Shown piece by piece: positions 8,270 to 16,937 of a stretch of 46,074 nucleotides of DNA (position 1 is its first letter; each line of letters opens with the position of its first letter). The DNA comes from Bacteroidaceae bacterium (lineage in GTDB: Bacteria; Bacteroidota; Bacteroidia; Bacteroidales; Bacteroidaceae). The notes below the pieces were generated by a model. It worked only from the letters and a program-made list of their open reading frames with translations. It had not been told where the DNA came from and made no database searches. The position numbers and the translations under genes are program-made. The stretch spans positions 1 through 46,074 of the forward strand of contig JAILQO010000066.1 in the NCBI GenBank assembly GCA_024698925.1, in the 5' to 3' direction.

Positions 8270-8278
8270 GCAAAGATA
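8270..8278 (-). promoter_or_regulatory. -7 box of the GH2 gene promoter
   Basis: TATCTTTGC on the minus strand, 22 bp before the GH2 start at 8247. No clear TTTG element at the expected distance. Confidence 0.55.
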
Positions 8279-8329
8279 CTAAAAATGTGAAGATAACACG
8301 AGTTTTTCGAACAAAAAACATTGAAAATG

Positions 8330-8360
8330 TTTGTGATTCACCGAAAATAGGTACCTTTGC
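8330..8360 (+). promoter_or_regulatory. Promoter of the CotH-like gene
   Basis: TTTG (8330-8333), 18 bp, TACCTTTGC (8352-8360), giving a roughly 20-nt leader to the ATG at 8389. Confidence 0.7.
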
Positions 8361-8388
8361 ATAGGCGTAAGCCAAGAAAACGATACAC

Positions 8389-11300
8389 ATGAACCGAAAA
8401 ACACTTTTTCTACTCATAGCATGGTGCCTGACAGCCATCCGCACGTCGGCTGCCAGCTCTGATGCCTCCAAACTCATCATCAATGAGATTCAGGTGTCCA
8501 ATCTCGATATGTTCATAGACCCATCGTACAACTACGGCGGATGGGTGGAATTCTATAATCCTACTGATGAGTCAATTAGCCTTAGCTCCCTCTATATGAG
8601 TAATGATCCGGAGAATCTACGCCTGTTCCGCTTGCTCTCCGGTATTGGAACGGTGCCAGCGCATGGCTACCGGACGCTTTGGTTTGATCACTATGACAAG
8701 GGAACTAAATACAGCACACAAGCGGCCAAGCAGATAGATTTTCACCTGGGCTATGAGGGTGGAACCATCTATCTCACTGACGCAACGCAGTCGTTTGTGC
8801 TATCACAGACCTATCCGTCTGCCATTCCGCGATGCAGCTATGCCCGTACGACAGATGGAGGCGACGAATGGCGCTGGTGCTCAACCCCGACGCCTGCAGC
8901 CAGTAACAATGGTAGTGAATTCGCTGATGTGCAGTTAGCGGCCCCCGAGGTGAATACGGACAGTAAGGTGTTCACCCAAGGCTTTACCGTGAAGGTGAAG
9001 ATTCCTACAGGGGCAAAGCTCTATTACACGACGGACGGTTCTACGCCTTCCGCGGACAACGGCAGCGTCAGCACCACGGGCTCGTTCACGGTGTCCGGAG
9101 CTTCGCGGGTTTACCGCTTCCGCCTGTGCCAAGACGGCTATCTGCCCAGCTCTGTGGTGACCCGTTCATATCTCTATAAGGATCGCGACTACTACCTGCC
9201 CATCGTATCTGTGGTGACCGACGATCGCAACCTCTACGACGATCAGATAGGCGCCTGGACGGTAGGAACCAACGGTATCACAGGCAACGGCATCAGTTAT
9301 GCCTCCAACAAGAACCGTAGTTGGGAGCGCCCCGTGAATTTCGAATATCTGATGCCCGATGAGAGCGATGGCGGTTCGTTCTTAATGGCGATGAATCAGG
9401 AATGTGATTTCGAGGTAAGCGGCGGATGGAGCCGTAACCAGTATGCCCCGAACGCCTCGTTCCGACTCAAGGGTAATAAATACTATCTTGGACAGAACTT
9501 TCTGACTTGTCCATTTTTCAAGGAAAAGCCTTATATCAAGACGAAGGCTATCACGGTGCGCAATGGCGGTAATGACGGTTATGCCCGCCTCAAGGATGCC
9601 GCTATCCACAGGATCATCCTGCGTAGCGGCTTCTATGTGGACTGTCAGGAATGTCAGCCCGCACACGTCTTTGTCAACGGACAGTTCCTGTTTACGTTTA
9701 ATGTCCGTGAGGTCAACAATAAGAACCACGGCTATAGCAACTACGGTATTGATACTGATGAAATGGATCAGTTTGAGATCAACGGTAGTGTGGGCTATGA
9801 GCAGAAGGTCGGTGACGATGTGGCGTTCAAACAATGGATGAACCTGACATCAAGGTTAGGAGCCAAAGCTACGGACGATTCCTATTATGAGCAGATCTGT
9901 GAGCTCGTTGATATTGATGAATATTGTAATTACATGGCCACGGAGTGCTACGTCGGGTGTGGCGACTGGGCCACGAACAGCAATAATATCAAGGGCTACC
10001 GCTCGCGTAACGGAGGCAAGTTCCATTTGGTGTTCATGGATCTTGACGGCGGTTTCAGCTCCAGCGATATGATTAATCAGCTGGCGGGTCGCCTCTATGA
10101 CTCCCGTTACAGTACGGGCAAGAATTTCATCATCGATATTTTCCTGAATATGCTGAAGTACGAGCCGTTCCGCAAGCGCTTCATCGATGCTTTCTGTCTG
10201 GTCAATGGCAGTGTATTCGAGGCGGAGCGTTCGCAGGCAATCATCTCAGATATGGTGGAAGAGAAGGTGAAGGCGATGGAGTTTGAGGGGATGGTGTCAA
10301 CACTCAGATCATCAGGGTCAAGCCTGATCAACGCCATCAATAACAACCGTACCGCGCGCATGAATGCTTTCCGTAATTATTTCGGGCTGTCCTCGCCAAT
10401 CAATTTGGAGTTGAGCAGCAACATCCCGGATGCGACCCTCTTGGCCAATGGTCAGGAAATACCCACAGGAAAGTTCAAGGGGCAATTCTACGCACCCATG
10501 GTTCTGACGGCACAGGCACCTGCAGGCTATCGCTTTGCGGGGTGGACTCAGAATGCCGATGGCGGTGTAGTGGATTCTGCGACGGTAATTGGAACGGAAG
10601 ACGCCTGGTACTACTATGATCAGGGATCGCTGGACGGTCAGAACTGGAAAGCGGTATCGGGTTATAGCGTAAAGGATTGGAGCAGGGGTAATGCTCCCTT
10701 TGGCTATGGCAATGTGGGCATGAGTGGATCTGCGGATTACCAGACCACGCTGGATTATGGCGAAGACAGTCAGAACAAACGACCCACGTATTATTTCCGC
10801 AAGACGTTCCAGTTGAGTGCTGCCCCGAAGAGCAGTGACCGCTATGTCCTTAAGGGCTATGTGGATGATGGCTGCGTGGTATATGTCAATGGACAGGAGA
10901 TTGGACGCTATCTGATGCCAGAGGGTGAAATCCATTACGAAGATTTCTCGACCACATATGCAGGCGCTACCGCGGGAGAGTGCTCTTTCGTCATAGATAA
11001 CGACCTGCTGAAATCCGGCGTTAACGTCATTGCCGTCGAGATTCATAATACCCACGAGCATTCGTCGGATATCTATTGGACGGCAGAATTGTCCCATCAA
11101 ATGATGGGGGAGGCAGGTATCCTTCATGCGTCCCCGACGTTCGACTTGGAAGAACTCCAAACAACGAGTATTTACAAGCTTGTAGCCGTTTTTGAGCCAT
11201 TGACCGATGAGGAACGTAAGGAGGATTTGGCAGTGCCCTTGCGAATCAATGAGGTGTCGGCAGGAAACAGCGTTTTCATCAATGACTATTTCAAGAAGAA

Positions 11301-12789
11301 TGACTGGTTGGAGCTGTACAATCCTACGGATATGGACTTGAATGTAGCAGGACTCTATATCTCAGACAAGTTGGATAATCCGATGAAATACCAGATTCCA
11401 TCGTCGCCGACAATCAATACAATCGTTCCGGCTCATGGACATCTGGTTATCTGGGCTGACAAATTGGATCCTGTGACGCAGCTTCATGTTCCCTTCAAAC
11501 TTGAAAATGGAGATAGCGAAGCGGTCTGCATCGTTTCGTCGCCGGAGTTCGTGGCTAACAACGAGGCTTTCTTCAACGCACATCCCACCTTTGCAGAGTT
11601 TGCGGATGGCCTCTTGTATGTCACCCATGGTGGAGATCAGTCCGTAGGGCGTTATCCCGATGGCAGTAACGACTTCTATTTCTTCCATCTCCCGTCTATC
11701 GGCAAACAGAATTCAAAGCTGACGGTTGACAACTACCTGATGACGGATTACGGCGTTGCCGATACCCGTACAACCACGTTGACCTATGACCTGATGGCAG
11801 GCTGGAACTGGATCTCGCATCCTTTCCTGAAGGCGCAGTCGGTGAACTGTTTCAATCCGAATGTGGATTGTATGCGTAGCCGCTCGTTGGATGCATTCTA
11901 TAGCCCTGACTTGGGTAAGATGTTCGGCACGCTGACCTCTTTAGAGCCTAATGTCATGTATAAGGCTGGCCTGGCGGAAGCACATAGCTGCGAGCTCCGC
12001 GGTATGACGGCAACGAGGCCCGTGGACTTCCAGATGCAGAAAGGTTGGAATTGGATCGGTTACCCCTTCATGGGCATGCAAACGCTGACAGATGCATTTG
12101 ATGGCTTGGCAGAGGAAGGTGATATGATCATCGGTCAGGCCGGTTTCTCGGTATATGATACTGCAGACGGCTGGGTTGGAACATTAAGTACCCTTATGCC
12201 CGGAACCGGCTATCTGTATTATTCTGCAAAGGATCGGAAGGTGACGATGAAGCCTTCAAAAATGAACCTGAGGCTGCGTCGTAGAGTAGGGGAAAAAGCA
12301 CAAGGCTCTGCCTATGGGCTGGATCCTTATGCCTTCTTGGACGTGATGGGGGTCATCGCTCAGTTGCAAATTGACGATAAACCAGTGGATGCGGAGAACC
12401 TTACAGTCTTGGCATACGCACAGGGCAAGTGCCGAGGAGTGGGAGAGTACGTGGATGGTCGCGTATTCATGACGCTCTATGGTGGCGCAGGTGAGGTCTT
12501 GACGCTCAAGGTCATCGATGAGCAGGGCCTGGAACTGAAGGTGCAGGAAACGGTGACGCTCACATCCTCCGTAGAAGGCACGAGGACAAATCCTGTCATC
12601 TGGCACATGGAAGATCCCGAAGTGGTCGATGTGCAACAACCGATGATGGCGACAACGAAAGCGATGCCTACTGGCTATTACAACCTCTTTGGCTCTTATG
12701 TTGGCAAAGATGCCAGCAAACTACGTGCTGGCATCTATGTCGTCCGCAGGGCGGATGGTACTACTCGAAAGGTATCGCTTCGTCGATAG
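8389..12789 (+). CDS. Secreted CotH-kinase / lamin-tail-domain multidomain protein with T9SS-like tail
   Basis: 1466 residues. Signal peptide 1-22. First lamin-tail domain about 28-170 (LIINEIQVSN...GGWVEFYNPTD). Chitobiase-like Ig segment about 185-265 (LYYTTDGSTPSADNG). CotH-type kinase-fold domain about 270-665 with HVFVNGQFLFTFNVREV and the metal-binding DLD (551-553, LVFMDLDGGF). InlB-like segment about 690-720, galactose-binding-like domain about 735-905, second lamin-tail domain about 950-1110 (LRINEVSAGN...DWLELYNPTD). Two GWNWIxxPF repeats at 1139 and 1219. The tail ends GIYVVRRADGTTRKVSLRR and resembles a T9SS sorting signal. CotH was first known as a spore-coat protein kinase; secreted Bacteroidetes homologues have no settled role. 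It converges on tyrA with only 3 bp between stops. Confidence 0.85.
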   Translation: MNRKTLFLLIAWCLTAIRTSAASSDASKLIINEIQVSNLDMFIDPSYNYGGWVEFYNPTDESISLSSLYMSNDPENLRLFRLLSGIGTVPAHGYRTLWFDHYDKGTKYSTQAAKQIDFHLGYEGGTIYLTDATQSFVLSQTYPSAIPRCSYARTTDGGDEWRWCSTPTPAASNNGSEFADVQLAAPEVNTDSKVFTQGFTVKVKIPTGAKLYYTTDGSTPSADNGSVSTTGSFTVSGASRVYRFRLCQDGYLPSSVVTRSYLYKDRDYYLPIVSVVTDDRNLYDDQIGAWTVGTNGITGNGISYASNKNRSWERPVNFEYLMPDESDGGSFLMAMNQECDFEVSGGWSRNQYAPNASFRLKGNKYYLGQNFLTCPFFKEKPYIKTKAITVRNGGNDGYARLKDAAIHRIILRSGFYVDCQECQPAHVFVNGQFLFTFNVREVNNKNHGYSNYGIDTDEMDQFEINGSVGYEQKVGDDVAFKQWMNLTSRLGAKATDDSYYEQICELVDIDEYCNYMATECYVGCGDWATNSNNIKGYRSRNGGKFHLVFMDLDGGFSSSDMINQLAGRLYDSRYSTGKNFIIDIFLNMLKYEPFRKRFIDAFCLVNGSVFEAERSQAIISDMVEEKVKAMEFEGMVSTLRSSGSSLINAINNNRTARMNAFRNYFGLSSPINLELSSNIPDATLLANGQEIPTGKFKGQFYAPMVLTAQAPAGYRFAGWTQNADGGVVDSATVIGTEDAWYYYDQGSLDGQNWKAVSGYSVKDWSRGNAPFGYGNVGMSGSADYQTTLDYGEDSQNKRPTYYFRKTFQLSAAPKSSDRYVLKGYVDDGCVVYVNGQEIGRYLMPEGEIHYEDFSTTYAGATAGECSFVIDNDLLKSGVNVIAVEIHNTHEHSSDIYWTAELSHQMMGEAGILHASPTFDLEELQTTSIYKLVAVFEPLTDEERKEDLAVPLRINEVSAGNSVFINDYFKKNDWLELYNPTDMDLNVAGLYISDKLDNPMKYQIPSSPTINTIVPAHGHLVIWADKLDPVTQLHVPFKLENGDSEAVCIVSSPEFVANNEAFFNAHPTFAEFADGLLYVTHGGDQSVGRYPDGSNDFYFFHLPSIGKQNSKLTVDNYLMTDYGVADTRTTTLTYDLMAGWNWISHPFLKAQSVNCFNPNVDCMRSRSLDAFYSPDLGKMFGTLTSLEPNVMYKAGLAEAHSCELRGMTATRPVDFQMQKGWNWIGYPFMGMQTLTDAFDGLAEEGDMIIGQAGFSVYDTADGWVGTLSTLMPGTGYLYYSAKDRKVTMKPSKMNLRLRRRVGEKAQGSAYGLDPYAFLDVMGVIAQLQIDDKPVDAENLTVLAYAQGKCRGVGEYVDGRVFMTLYGGAGEVLTLKVIDEQGLELKVQETVTLTSSVEGTRTNPVIWHMEDPEVVDVQQPMMATTKAMPTGYYNLFGSYVGKDASKLRAGIYVVRRADGTTRKVSLRR

Positions 12790-12792
12790 TTC

Positions 12793-13569
12793 TTAGCTCT
12801 CTATGTTTTTGCGAATGCGGGTGAGGTAGGCCGTCATGGCTTCCTCATCGCGATCGTCGATAATCTTAATCAGCTCTTTCAACTCCGTACGAATGCTCTC
12901 AACTTTCGGTTTGGTGTGAGGGTTGAAGAGTATTTCGCGAAGGAGTGTGTCATCCTCTGAGAGTACGCCGCGGGCAATCTTCATGTGACGCTTGAAGGTC
13001 GTTCCCGGCGTGTCCTGATGCTTCATCACAGCTGAGAATACGAAAGTGGAAACGAAGGGGATGGAAAGGGAGTAGGCCATCGTCTCGTCATGCTCCGCAA
13101 AGGAGATTTCCTTGAGGTTGAGGCCTAGGCGCGTGTAGAGGTCGCGGAAGAAAATGCGTCCCATATAGTCGCCCTCATTGATGATGATAGCGTTCTCAGA
13201 GCTGAGCTGGCCCAGATTGGCAAAGGTGGGACCAAACATGGGGTGACTGCTGACGTAGCGGTGCCCGGTCTGCTCGTAGTATTCCTTGAAACCAGTCTTG
13301 ACACTACTGATATCGGACAATACACAGTCCTTACCGATGTGTGGCAGCAGTTCGTTGAACACCGCTAATGTGTGTTTCAAAGAGACGGCGTTGATGACAA
13401 ACTCGGGGTTGAAGGCATCAACTTCATCCAAAGAGGTGAAGCGTTGTGTGTTGTATAGAAAGCGGAGGCGCTGAGGGTCGTTGTCATATACCGCTACTTC
13501 GTGGTCGAAACTGAGCAGGTCTGTGAAAAACGAACCCATCTTGCCGGCGCCGAGGATTAATATTCTCAT
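12793..13569 (-). CDS. tyrA: Prephenate dehydrogenase
   Basis: 258 residues. N-terminal Rossmann fold (ILGAGKMG, 5-12), a second domain with SSHPMFGPT (107-115; H109 is the conserved catalytic His position of TyrA) and a helical C-terminal dimerisation domain. It oxidises prephenate to 4-hydroxyphenylpyruvate for tyrosine. Length matches short monofunctional TyrA proteins, with no ACT domain visible. Last gene of the aromatic operon, starting 6 bp after the DAHP synthase stop. Cofactor preference (NAD or NADP) is not decided here. Confidence 0.92.
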   Translation of the reverse strand: MRILILGAGKMGSFFTDLLSFDHEVAVYDNDPQRLRFLYNTQRFTSLDEVDAFNPEFVINAVSLKHTLAVFNELLPHIGKDCVLSDISSVKTGFKEYYEQTGHRYVSSHPMFGPTFANLGQLSSENAIIINEGDYMGRIFFRDLYTRLGLNLKEISFAEHDETMAYSLSIPFVSTFVFSAVMKHQDTPGTTFKRHMKIARGVLSEDDTLLREILFNPHTKPKVESIRTELKELIKIIDDRDEEAMTAYLTRIRKNIES

Positions 13570-13575
13570 AGTCTC

Positions 13576-14646
13576 TTACTTATTCATGATTTCCATTTGT
13601 TGTCTGACACTCTCGCTGTGAATGGCCTCATAGACTTTCTTGACGAAGTCTGGATTCATGCCGCAAAGGGCTCCCTGGGCACCGCGCTTGTCGAGAATCT
13701 CGCTGTAGCGGGTGGTCTGGACGACGGTCATGTTATGGAGTTTCTTGTACTCTGCAATCTCACGACTTACGCGCATTCGTTTGGTGAGCAGATCCATGAG
13801 ATGGTTGTCCAGTTCATCGATTTGCTTGCGCAGTTGGCTGATGCTCTCTGTAACCTCTACGCTCTCACGTACAACGAGGCGGTCAAGGATAAAGTCAAGC
13901 ACTTCGGGGAGTACCTGTTGCTTGGCGTCGCTCCATGCACAGTCGGGGTTGCAGTGGCTCTCAATCATCAGACCGTCCATCCCGAGGTCCATGGCCTGCT
14001 GGGCTAAAGGAGCAACGAGGTCGCGACGCCCACCCATATGACTGGGATCGGTGAAGATGGGGAGCATCGGGAAGCGGCGCTTTAACTCGATGGGCAGGTG
14101 CCACATGGGCGGGTTGCGGTAGAGCTTGCTGTCAACGCTGGAGAAACCCCGATGGATGGCTCCGAGGCGACGGATACCGGCATTGTTGATGCGCAGAAGA
14201 GCACCGGTCCACAACTCGATATCAGGATTGACGGGATTCTTGACCAGGACGGGGATGTCGGTGCCTTTGAGTGCATCAGCAATGGCCTGTACGCTGAACG
14301 GGTTGGCGGTGGTGCGGGCACCAATCCAGAGGATGTCGATGCCAGCTTTCAGCGCTGCCTCTACGTGCTCGGGAGTTGCCACTTCTGTGGCCAGCAACAT
14401 TCCTGTCTCTGCTTTTACGCGTTGCAGCCAGGGCAGAGCCTCTGTGCCTTTTCCCTCGAAGCCACCGGGCTTTGTGCGCGGTTTCCAAACGCCGGCACGG
14501 AAGATTTTGATGCCGTTATTGGCTAACTGGCGTGCGGTGTCCATCACTTGTTCTTCGCTTTCGGCGGAGCAAGGGCCTGCAATCACAATGGGGCGCTTCT
14601 CGTCGATGCCTAAGCCTAAGCCGTTTAATTCTAAATCTAGTTCCAT
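13576..14646 (-). CDS. aroF: Bifunctional 3-deoxy-7-phosphoheptulonate synthase / chorismate mutase
   Basis: 356 residues. Residues 1-255 are a class I-beta (KDO8P-like) DAHP synthase: AGPCSAES (23-30), KPRTKPGGFEG (55-65), KNPVNPD, DPSHMGGRRD (200-209), and E229/H231 in IESHC. Residues 262-356 are an AroQ-type chorismate mutase (LRKQIDELDNHLMDLLTKRM, then REIAEYKK). It condenses PEP and erythrose-4-phosphate and also isomerises chorismate to prephenate, so one polypeptide both opens the shikimate pathway and commits to Phe/Tyr. A fused mutase often serves as the allosteric sensor in this family. Fourth element of the operon, 36 bp after the aminotransferase stop. Confidence 0.92.
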   Translation of the reverse strand: MELDLELNGLGLGIDEKRPIVIAGPCSAESEEQVMDTARQLANNGIKIFRAGVWKPRTKPGGFEGKGTEALPWLQRVKAETGMLLATEVATPEHVEAALKAGIDILWIGARTTANPFSVQAIADALKGTDIPVLVKNPVNPDIELWTGALLRINNAGIRRLGAIHRGFSSVDSKLYRNPPMWHLPIELKRRFPMLPIFTDPSHMGGRRDLVAPLAQQAMDLGMDGLMIESHCNPDCAWSDAKQQVLPEVLDFILDRLVVRESVEVTESISQLRKQIDELDNHLMDLLTKRMRVSREIAEYKKLHNMTVVQTTRYSEILDKRGAQGALCGMNPDFVKKVYEAIHSESVRQQMEIMNK

Positions 14647-14682
14647 ATTGTTTGTTATTTATTATTGATCATTGGTTATTCT

Positions 14683-15864
14683 TTATTTCACTATTTCGCG
14701 GATGCGCTTGAGCGCTTCTTGCATCTTTTCTTCCTTGGCGCAAAGGGAAATGCGGATGTAGCGCTTGCCGTTTGAACCGAAGATGAACCCCGGGGTTATG
14801 AAGACTCGGGCCTCGTGAAGCACGCGTTCCGTGAGGTCTTCGACATCTGCAATCTCTTCAGGAATGCGTCCCCATAGGAACATGCCCGTTTGTGTAGCAT
14901 CGAAGGAGCAACCGAGCGTGGTCATGATTTCCTCCGCAATGACGCGGCGACGTGCGTAAGTATTGACGTTCATCTCGCGATGCCATTCCTCTGTGCTGTT
15001 GGTGAGCGCTTCAGCTGCTGCGAGTTGTAGAGCACGGAAGGTGCCGCTGTCAATATTGGTCTTTACTTTCAGAATCCATTGGATGAATTGAGCGTTTGTG
15101 GCGAGCATTCCAACGCGCCAGCCTGGCATGTTGTGGCTCTTTGACATGGAATTGAACTCGATGCAGCAGTCCTTGGCACCAGGTACTTGAAGGATACTGA
15201 GGCGTTCAGCATCATTCAAGATGAATGAGTATGGATTGTCGTTGACAATAATGATGCCATGCTTTTGTGCGAATTGTACCAGACGTTCATATGTCTCACG
15301 ACGGGCACGGGCTCCAGTCGGCATGTGAGGATAATTGGTCCACATCAGTTTGACACGGCTAAGGTCCATGCGCTCCAACTGCTCAAAGTCGGGCTGCCAA
15401 CCATTGGCCTCCGTGAGGTCGTAGTTCACCACTTCTGCACCAAGGAGACGGGAAAGAGCGGTGTAAGTGGGATAACCGGGATTTGGGATCAGTACTTGTT
15501 CACCGGGGTTCACGAAAGCCAGAGTGACGTGCAGGATTCCTTCCTTGGAACCAATCAGCGGTTGAATCTCTGTCTGTGGGTCGAGCGTGACACCGTACCA
15601 GCGCTGGTAGAAAGCTGCCATTGCGGTGCGAAGTTCGGGTGTGCCAATGGTGGGCTGGTAGCCATGACCATTCGCTTTGCGGGCCTCTTCGCAGAGCACT
15701 TCTATCGTGCGCTCAGAGGGCGGCATATCGGGACTTCCGATGGCGAGTGAGATAATATCCTTGCCTTCGGCATTCAATTGAGCCACTTCTTTCAGTTTGC
15801 GGCTGAAGTAGTATTCCTGAACCGATGAAAGTCGGTCGGCTGGTTTAAATACATTCTTTTCCAT
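14683..15864 (-). CDS. Class I PLP-dependent aminotransferase of the aromatic amino acid operon
   Basis: 393 residues from the ATG at 15864. The frame is open further to 15990, but that part lies inside pheA, and the chosen start (MEKNVFKPADRLSSVQEYYF) has normal family length. Catalytic Lys K242 in NSMSKSHNMPGWR, D209 in VNDNPYS and carboxylate-binding R371 in YIRISLC. It overlaps pheA by 20 bp, showing coupling. By position it should transaminate phenylpyruvate and 4-hydroxyphenylpyruvate (or prephenate) to finish Phe and Tyr; the sequence alone would also fit an LL-diaminopimelate/aspartate-type enzyme, so substrate is an inference from context. Confidence 0.88.
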   Translation of the reverse strand: MEKNVFKPADRLSSVQEYYFSRKLKEVAQLNAEGKDIISLAIGSPDMPPSERTIEVLCEEARKANGHGYQPTIGTPELRTAMAAFYQRWYGVTLDPQTEIQPLIGSKEGILHVTLAFVNPGEQVLIPNPGYPTYTALSRLLGAEVVNYDLTEANGWQPDFEQLERMDLSRVKLMWTNYPHMPTGARARRETYERLVQFAQKHGIIIVNDNPYSFILNDAERLSILQVPGAKDCCIEFNSMSKSHNMPGWRVGMLATNAQFIQWILKVKTNIDSGTFRALQLAAAEALTNSTEEWHREMNVNTYARRRVIAEEIMTTLGCSFDATQTGMFLWGRIPEEIADVEDLTERVLHEARVFITPGFIFGSNGKRYIRISLCAKEEKMQEALKRIREIVK

Positions 15865-16687
15865 GTTTGTATTCTCCGAGTATCTTGAGGTCTGACGTGA
15901 GGGGACGAATGGCATCAATGCCTTGGCTGTAGCGGGTGTAGTCATTGAACTGTACATCCACGTAGAAGAGGTATTCCCATTCGTGCCCAATAATGGGGAG
16001 TGACTGTATCTTAGTGAGGTTTAGTTTATAGAACGAAAGGATGCTAAGCACTTGAGAGAGCGAGCCTTCTTCGTGGGGCAGCGCGAAAACGATGCTGGCT
16101 TTGTCCGTTTGCAGGATATTGCGTAGCAGGTTGGCGCGAGCTGGATTCGAGAAGACGAGGAAGCGTGTGAAGTTGTGTTTGTTGGTTTCAATGCCTTCTT
16201 CCAGTACTTTCAACCCATACATCTCTGCAAGTGCTGCGGAACCGATGGCGGCGTGACCATGCAACTGTCCTTGGGCAATGGCGCGTGCAGCACCTGCGGT
16301 GTCTGTTGCTTCTACGACCTTCAGCGAATCATGGCGATCCAGAAAATCGCGACATTGCATCAGTGCGACGGGGTGGGAGTGGACCTCGGTGATGGTGTCC
16401 CAGTTATCTTCTGGAAGGCAGAGGAATGAGTGCTTGATGCGCAACTTGTGTTCGCCAACGATGGAGGTGCCGGAGTCACGTAGGAGCTCATAGTTGTGGA
16501 GTAGGGAACCGGCTATCGTGTTCTCAATTGCTGCCATACCGATGGCCATCGGGTCCTCCTTGAGGGTCTGAAACAGCTGTTCGAAGCTGGAACAGCAGAT
16601 GAGCTCAATCTCCTCATTCTCGAAGAACTGGTGGGCAGCAATATCGTGGAAACTACCCTTGATACCTTGTATTGCGATTCTTTTCAT
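15845..16687 (-). CDS. pheA: Prephenate dehydratase with ACT domain
   Basis: 280 residues. Catalytic domain 1-185 with AIENTIAGS (53-61) and the signature N-KHNFTRF (TRF at 174-176), which includes the Thr needed for decarboxylative dehydration of prephenate to phenylpyruvate. ACT domain about 198-273 (EEGSLSQVLSILSFYKLNLTKI). The E. coli feedback motifs GALV and ESRP are GSLS and QSLP here, so phenylalanine binding may differ. First gene after the attenuator: the ATG lies 3 nt beyond the terminator U-tract, so this operon is probably controlled by charged aromatic tRNA levels. Confidence 0.93.
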   Translation of the reverse strand: MKRIAIQGIKGSFHDIAAHQFFENEEIELICCSSFEQLFQTLKEDPMAIGMAAIENTIAGSLLHNYELLRDSGTSIVGEHKLRIKHSFLCLPEDNWDTITEVHSHPVALMQCRDFLDRHDSLKVVEATDTAGAARAIAQGQLHGHAAIGSAALAEMYGLKVLEEGIETNKHNFTRFLVFSNPARANLLRNILQTDKASIVFALPHEEGSLSQVLSILSFYKLNLTKIQSLPIIGHEWEYLFYVDVQFNDYTRYSQGIDAIRPLTSDLKILGEYKHGKECI

Positions 16688-16690
16688 AAT

Positions 16691-16721
16691 AAAAAAAATC
16701 CCGCTTCTGTGTGAAGCGGGA
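16691..16721 (-). terminator. Attenuator terminator in the pheA leader
   Basis: Minus strand: TCCCGCTTC, loop ACACA, GAAGCGGGA, then eight T residues. A perfect 9-bp GC-rich stem with an uninterrupted U-tract, ending 3 nt before the pheA ATG. Placed at the start rather than the end of a gene cluster, it can only act on transcription into pheA. Confidence 0.9.
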
Positions 16722-16790
16722 CCTCGTTATTTTCAATGTTTCAATGTCTCTTTTATGAATCTTCCATTGACGCATGGCCTACCGCTTCAC
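16711..16790 (-). promoter_or_regulatory. Antiterminator pairing segments of the pheA leader
   Basis: Segment X, GTGAAGCGG (minus strand, 16790-16782), is the exact 9-nt complement of segment Y, CCGCTTCAC (16719-16711), which makes up most of the 5' arm and loop of the terminator hairpin. X:Y pairing and the terminator stem are mutually exclusive. X overlaps the leader peptide stop codon (the TGA at 16789-16787), so a ribosome finishing the leader would cover X and let the terminator form. Confidence 0.85.
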
Positions 16791-16843
16791 CTTCTCGGGG
16801 TAAAGTAAAAATAGAACCAATAATAAGCGTTCAAGTGTTGCAT
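16787..16843 (-). CDS. pheL: Aromatic leader peptide, 18 aa (MQHLNAYYWFYFYFTPRR)
   Basis: Too short for ordinary gene finding. The ATG at 16843 starts an 18-codon frame with eight aromatic codons in a row (Tyr Tyr Trp Phe Tyr Phe Tyr Phe, residues 7-14) and a TGA at 16787. It begins about 20 nt after the predicted transcript start, after an A-rich stretch as is usual for Bacteroidetes initiation. Its role by analogy with pheA/trp leaders of enterobacteria is to sense charged tRNA-Phe and tRNA-Tyr (and perhaps Trp): stalling in the aromatic run leaves segment X free to form the antiterminator, whereas completion masks X and terminates transcription. The gene symbol is given by function, not homology. 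Confidence 0.88.
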   Translation of the reverse strand: MQHLNAYYWFYFYFTPRR

Positions 16844-16866
16844 GAAGTCTTTTTTTGTTTTGCGCT

Positions 16867-16898
16867 GCAAAGTAACACACTTTCTGCGAAACCACCAA
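16867..16898 (-). promoter_or_regulatory. Promoter of the aromatic operon
   Basis: Minus strand TTG (16896-16898), 20 bp, TTACTTTGC (16867-16875). The upstream block GAAAAAGTTGGTGGTTT is the same as in promoter repeats B and C. Predicted transcript start near 16861, 18 nt before the leader ATG. Confidence 0.7.
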
Positions 16899-16937
16899 CT
16901 TTTTCACATACTTTTTGCGTTTTTCTTTGCATTTTGT

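Noticed and set aside
10318..11160. 280-codon antisense ORF opposite the CotH-like gene
   Set aside because: Shadow frame; the sense protein has recognisable domains through this stretch.
15865..15990. Longer N-terminus for the aminotransferase
   Set aside because: Would overlap pheA by more than 140 bp and add 42 residues not found in the family; the ATG at 15864 fits.
16653..16775. Alternative leader ORF of 40 codons reading Phe-Phe-Tyr-Tyr through the terminator U-tract
   Set aside because: The FFYY codons are just the T8-ATTAT sequence and lie downstream of the terminator stem, so they cannot act as sensor codons; the upstream 18-codon ORF explains the structure.
16681..16900. T-box riboswitch ahead of pheA
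   Set aside because: No T-box sequence or specifier-loop architecture; the leader peptide and 9-nt complementarity explain the terminator.
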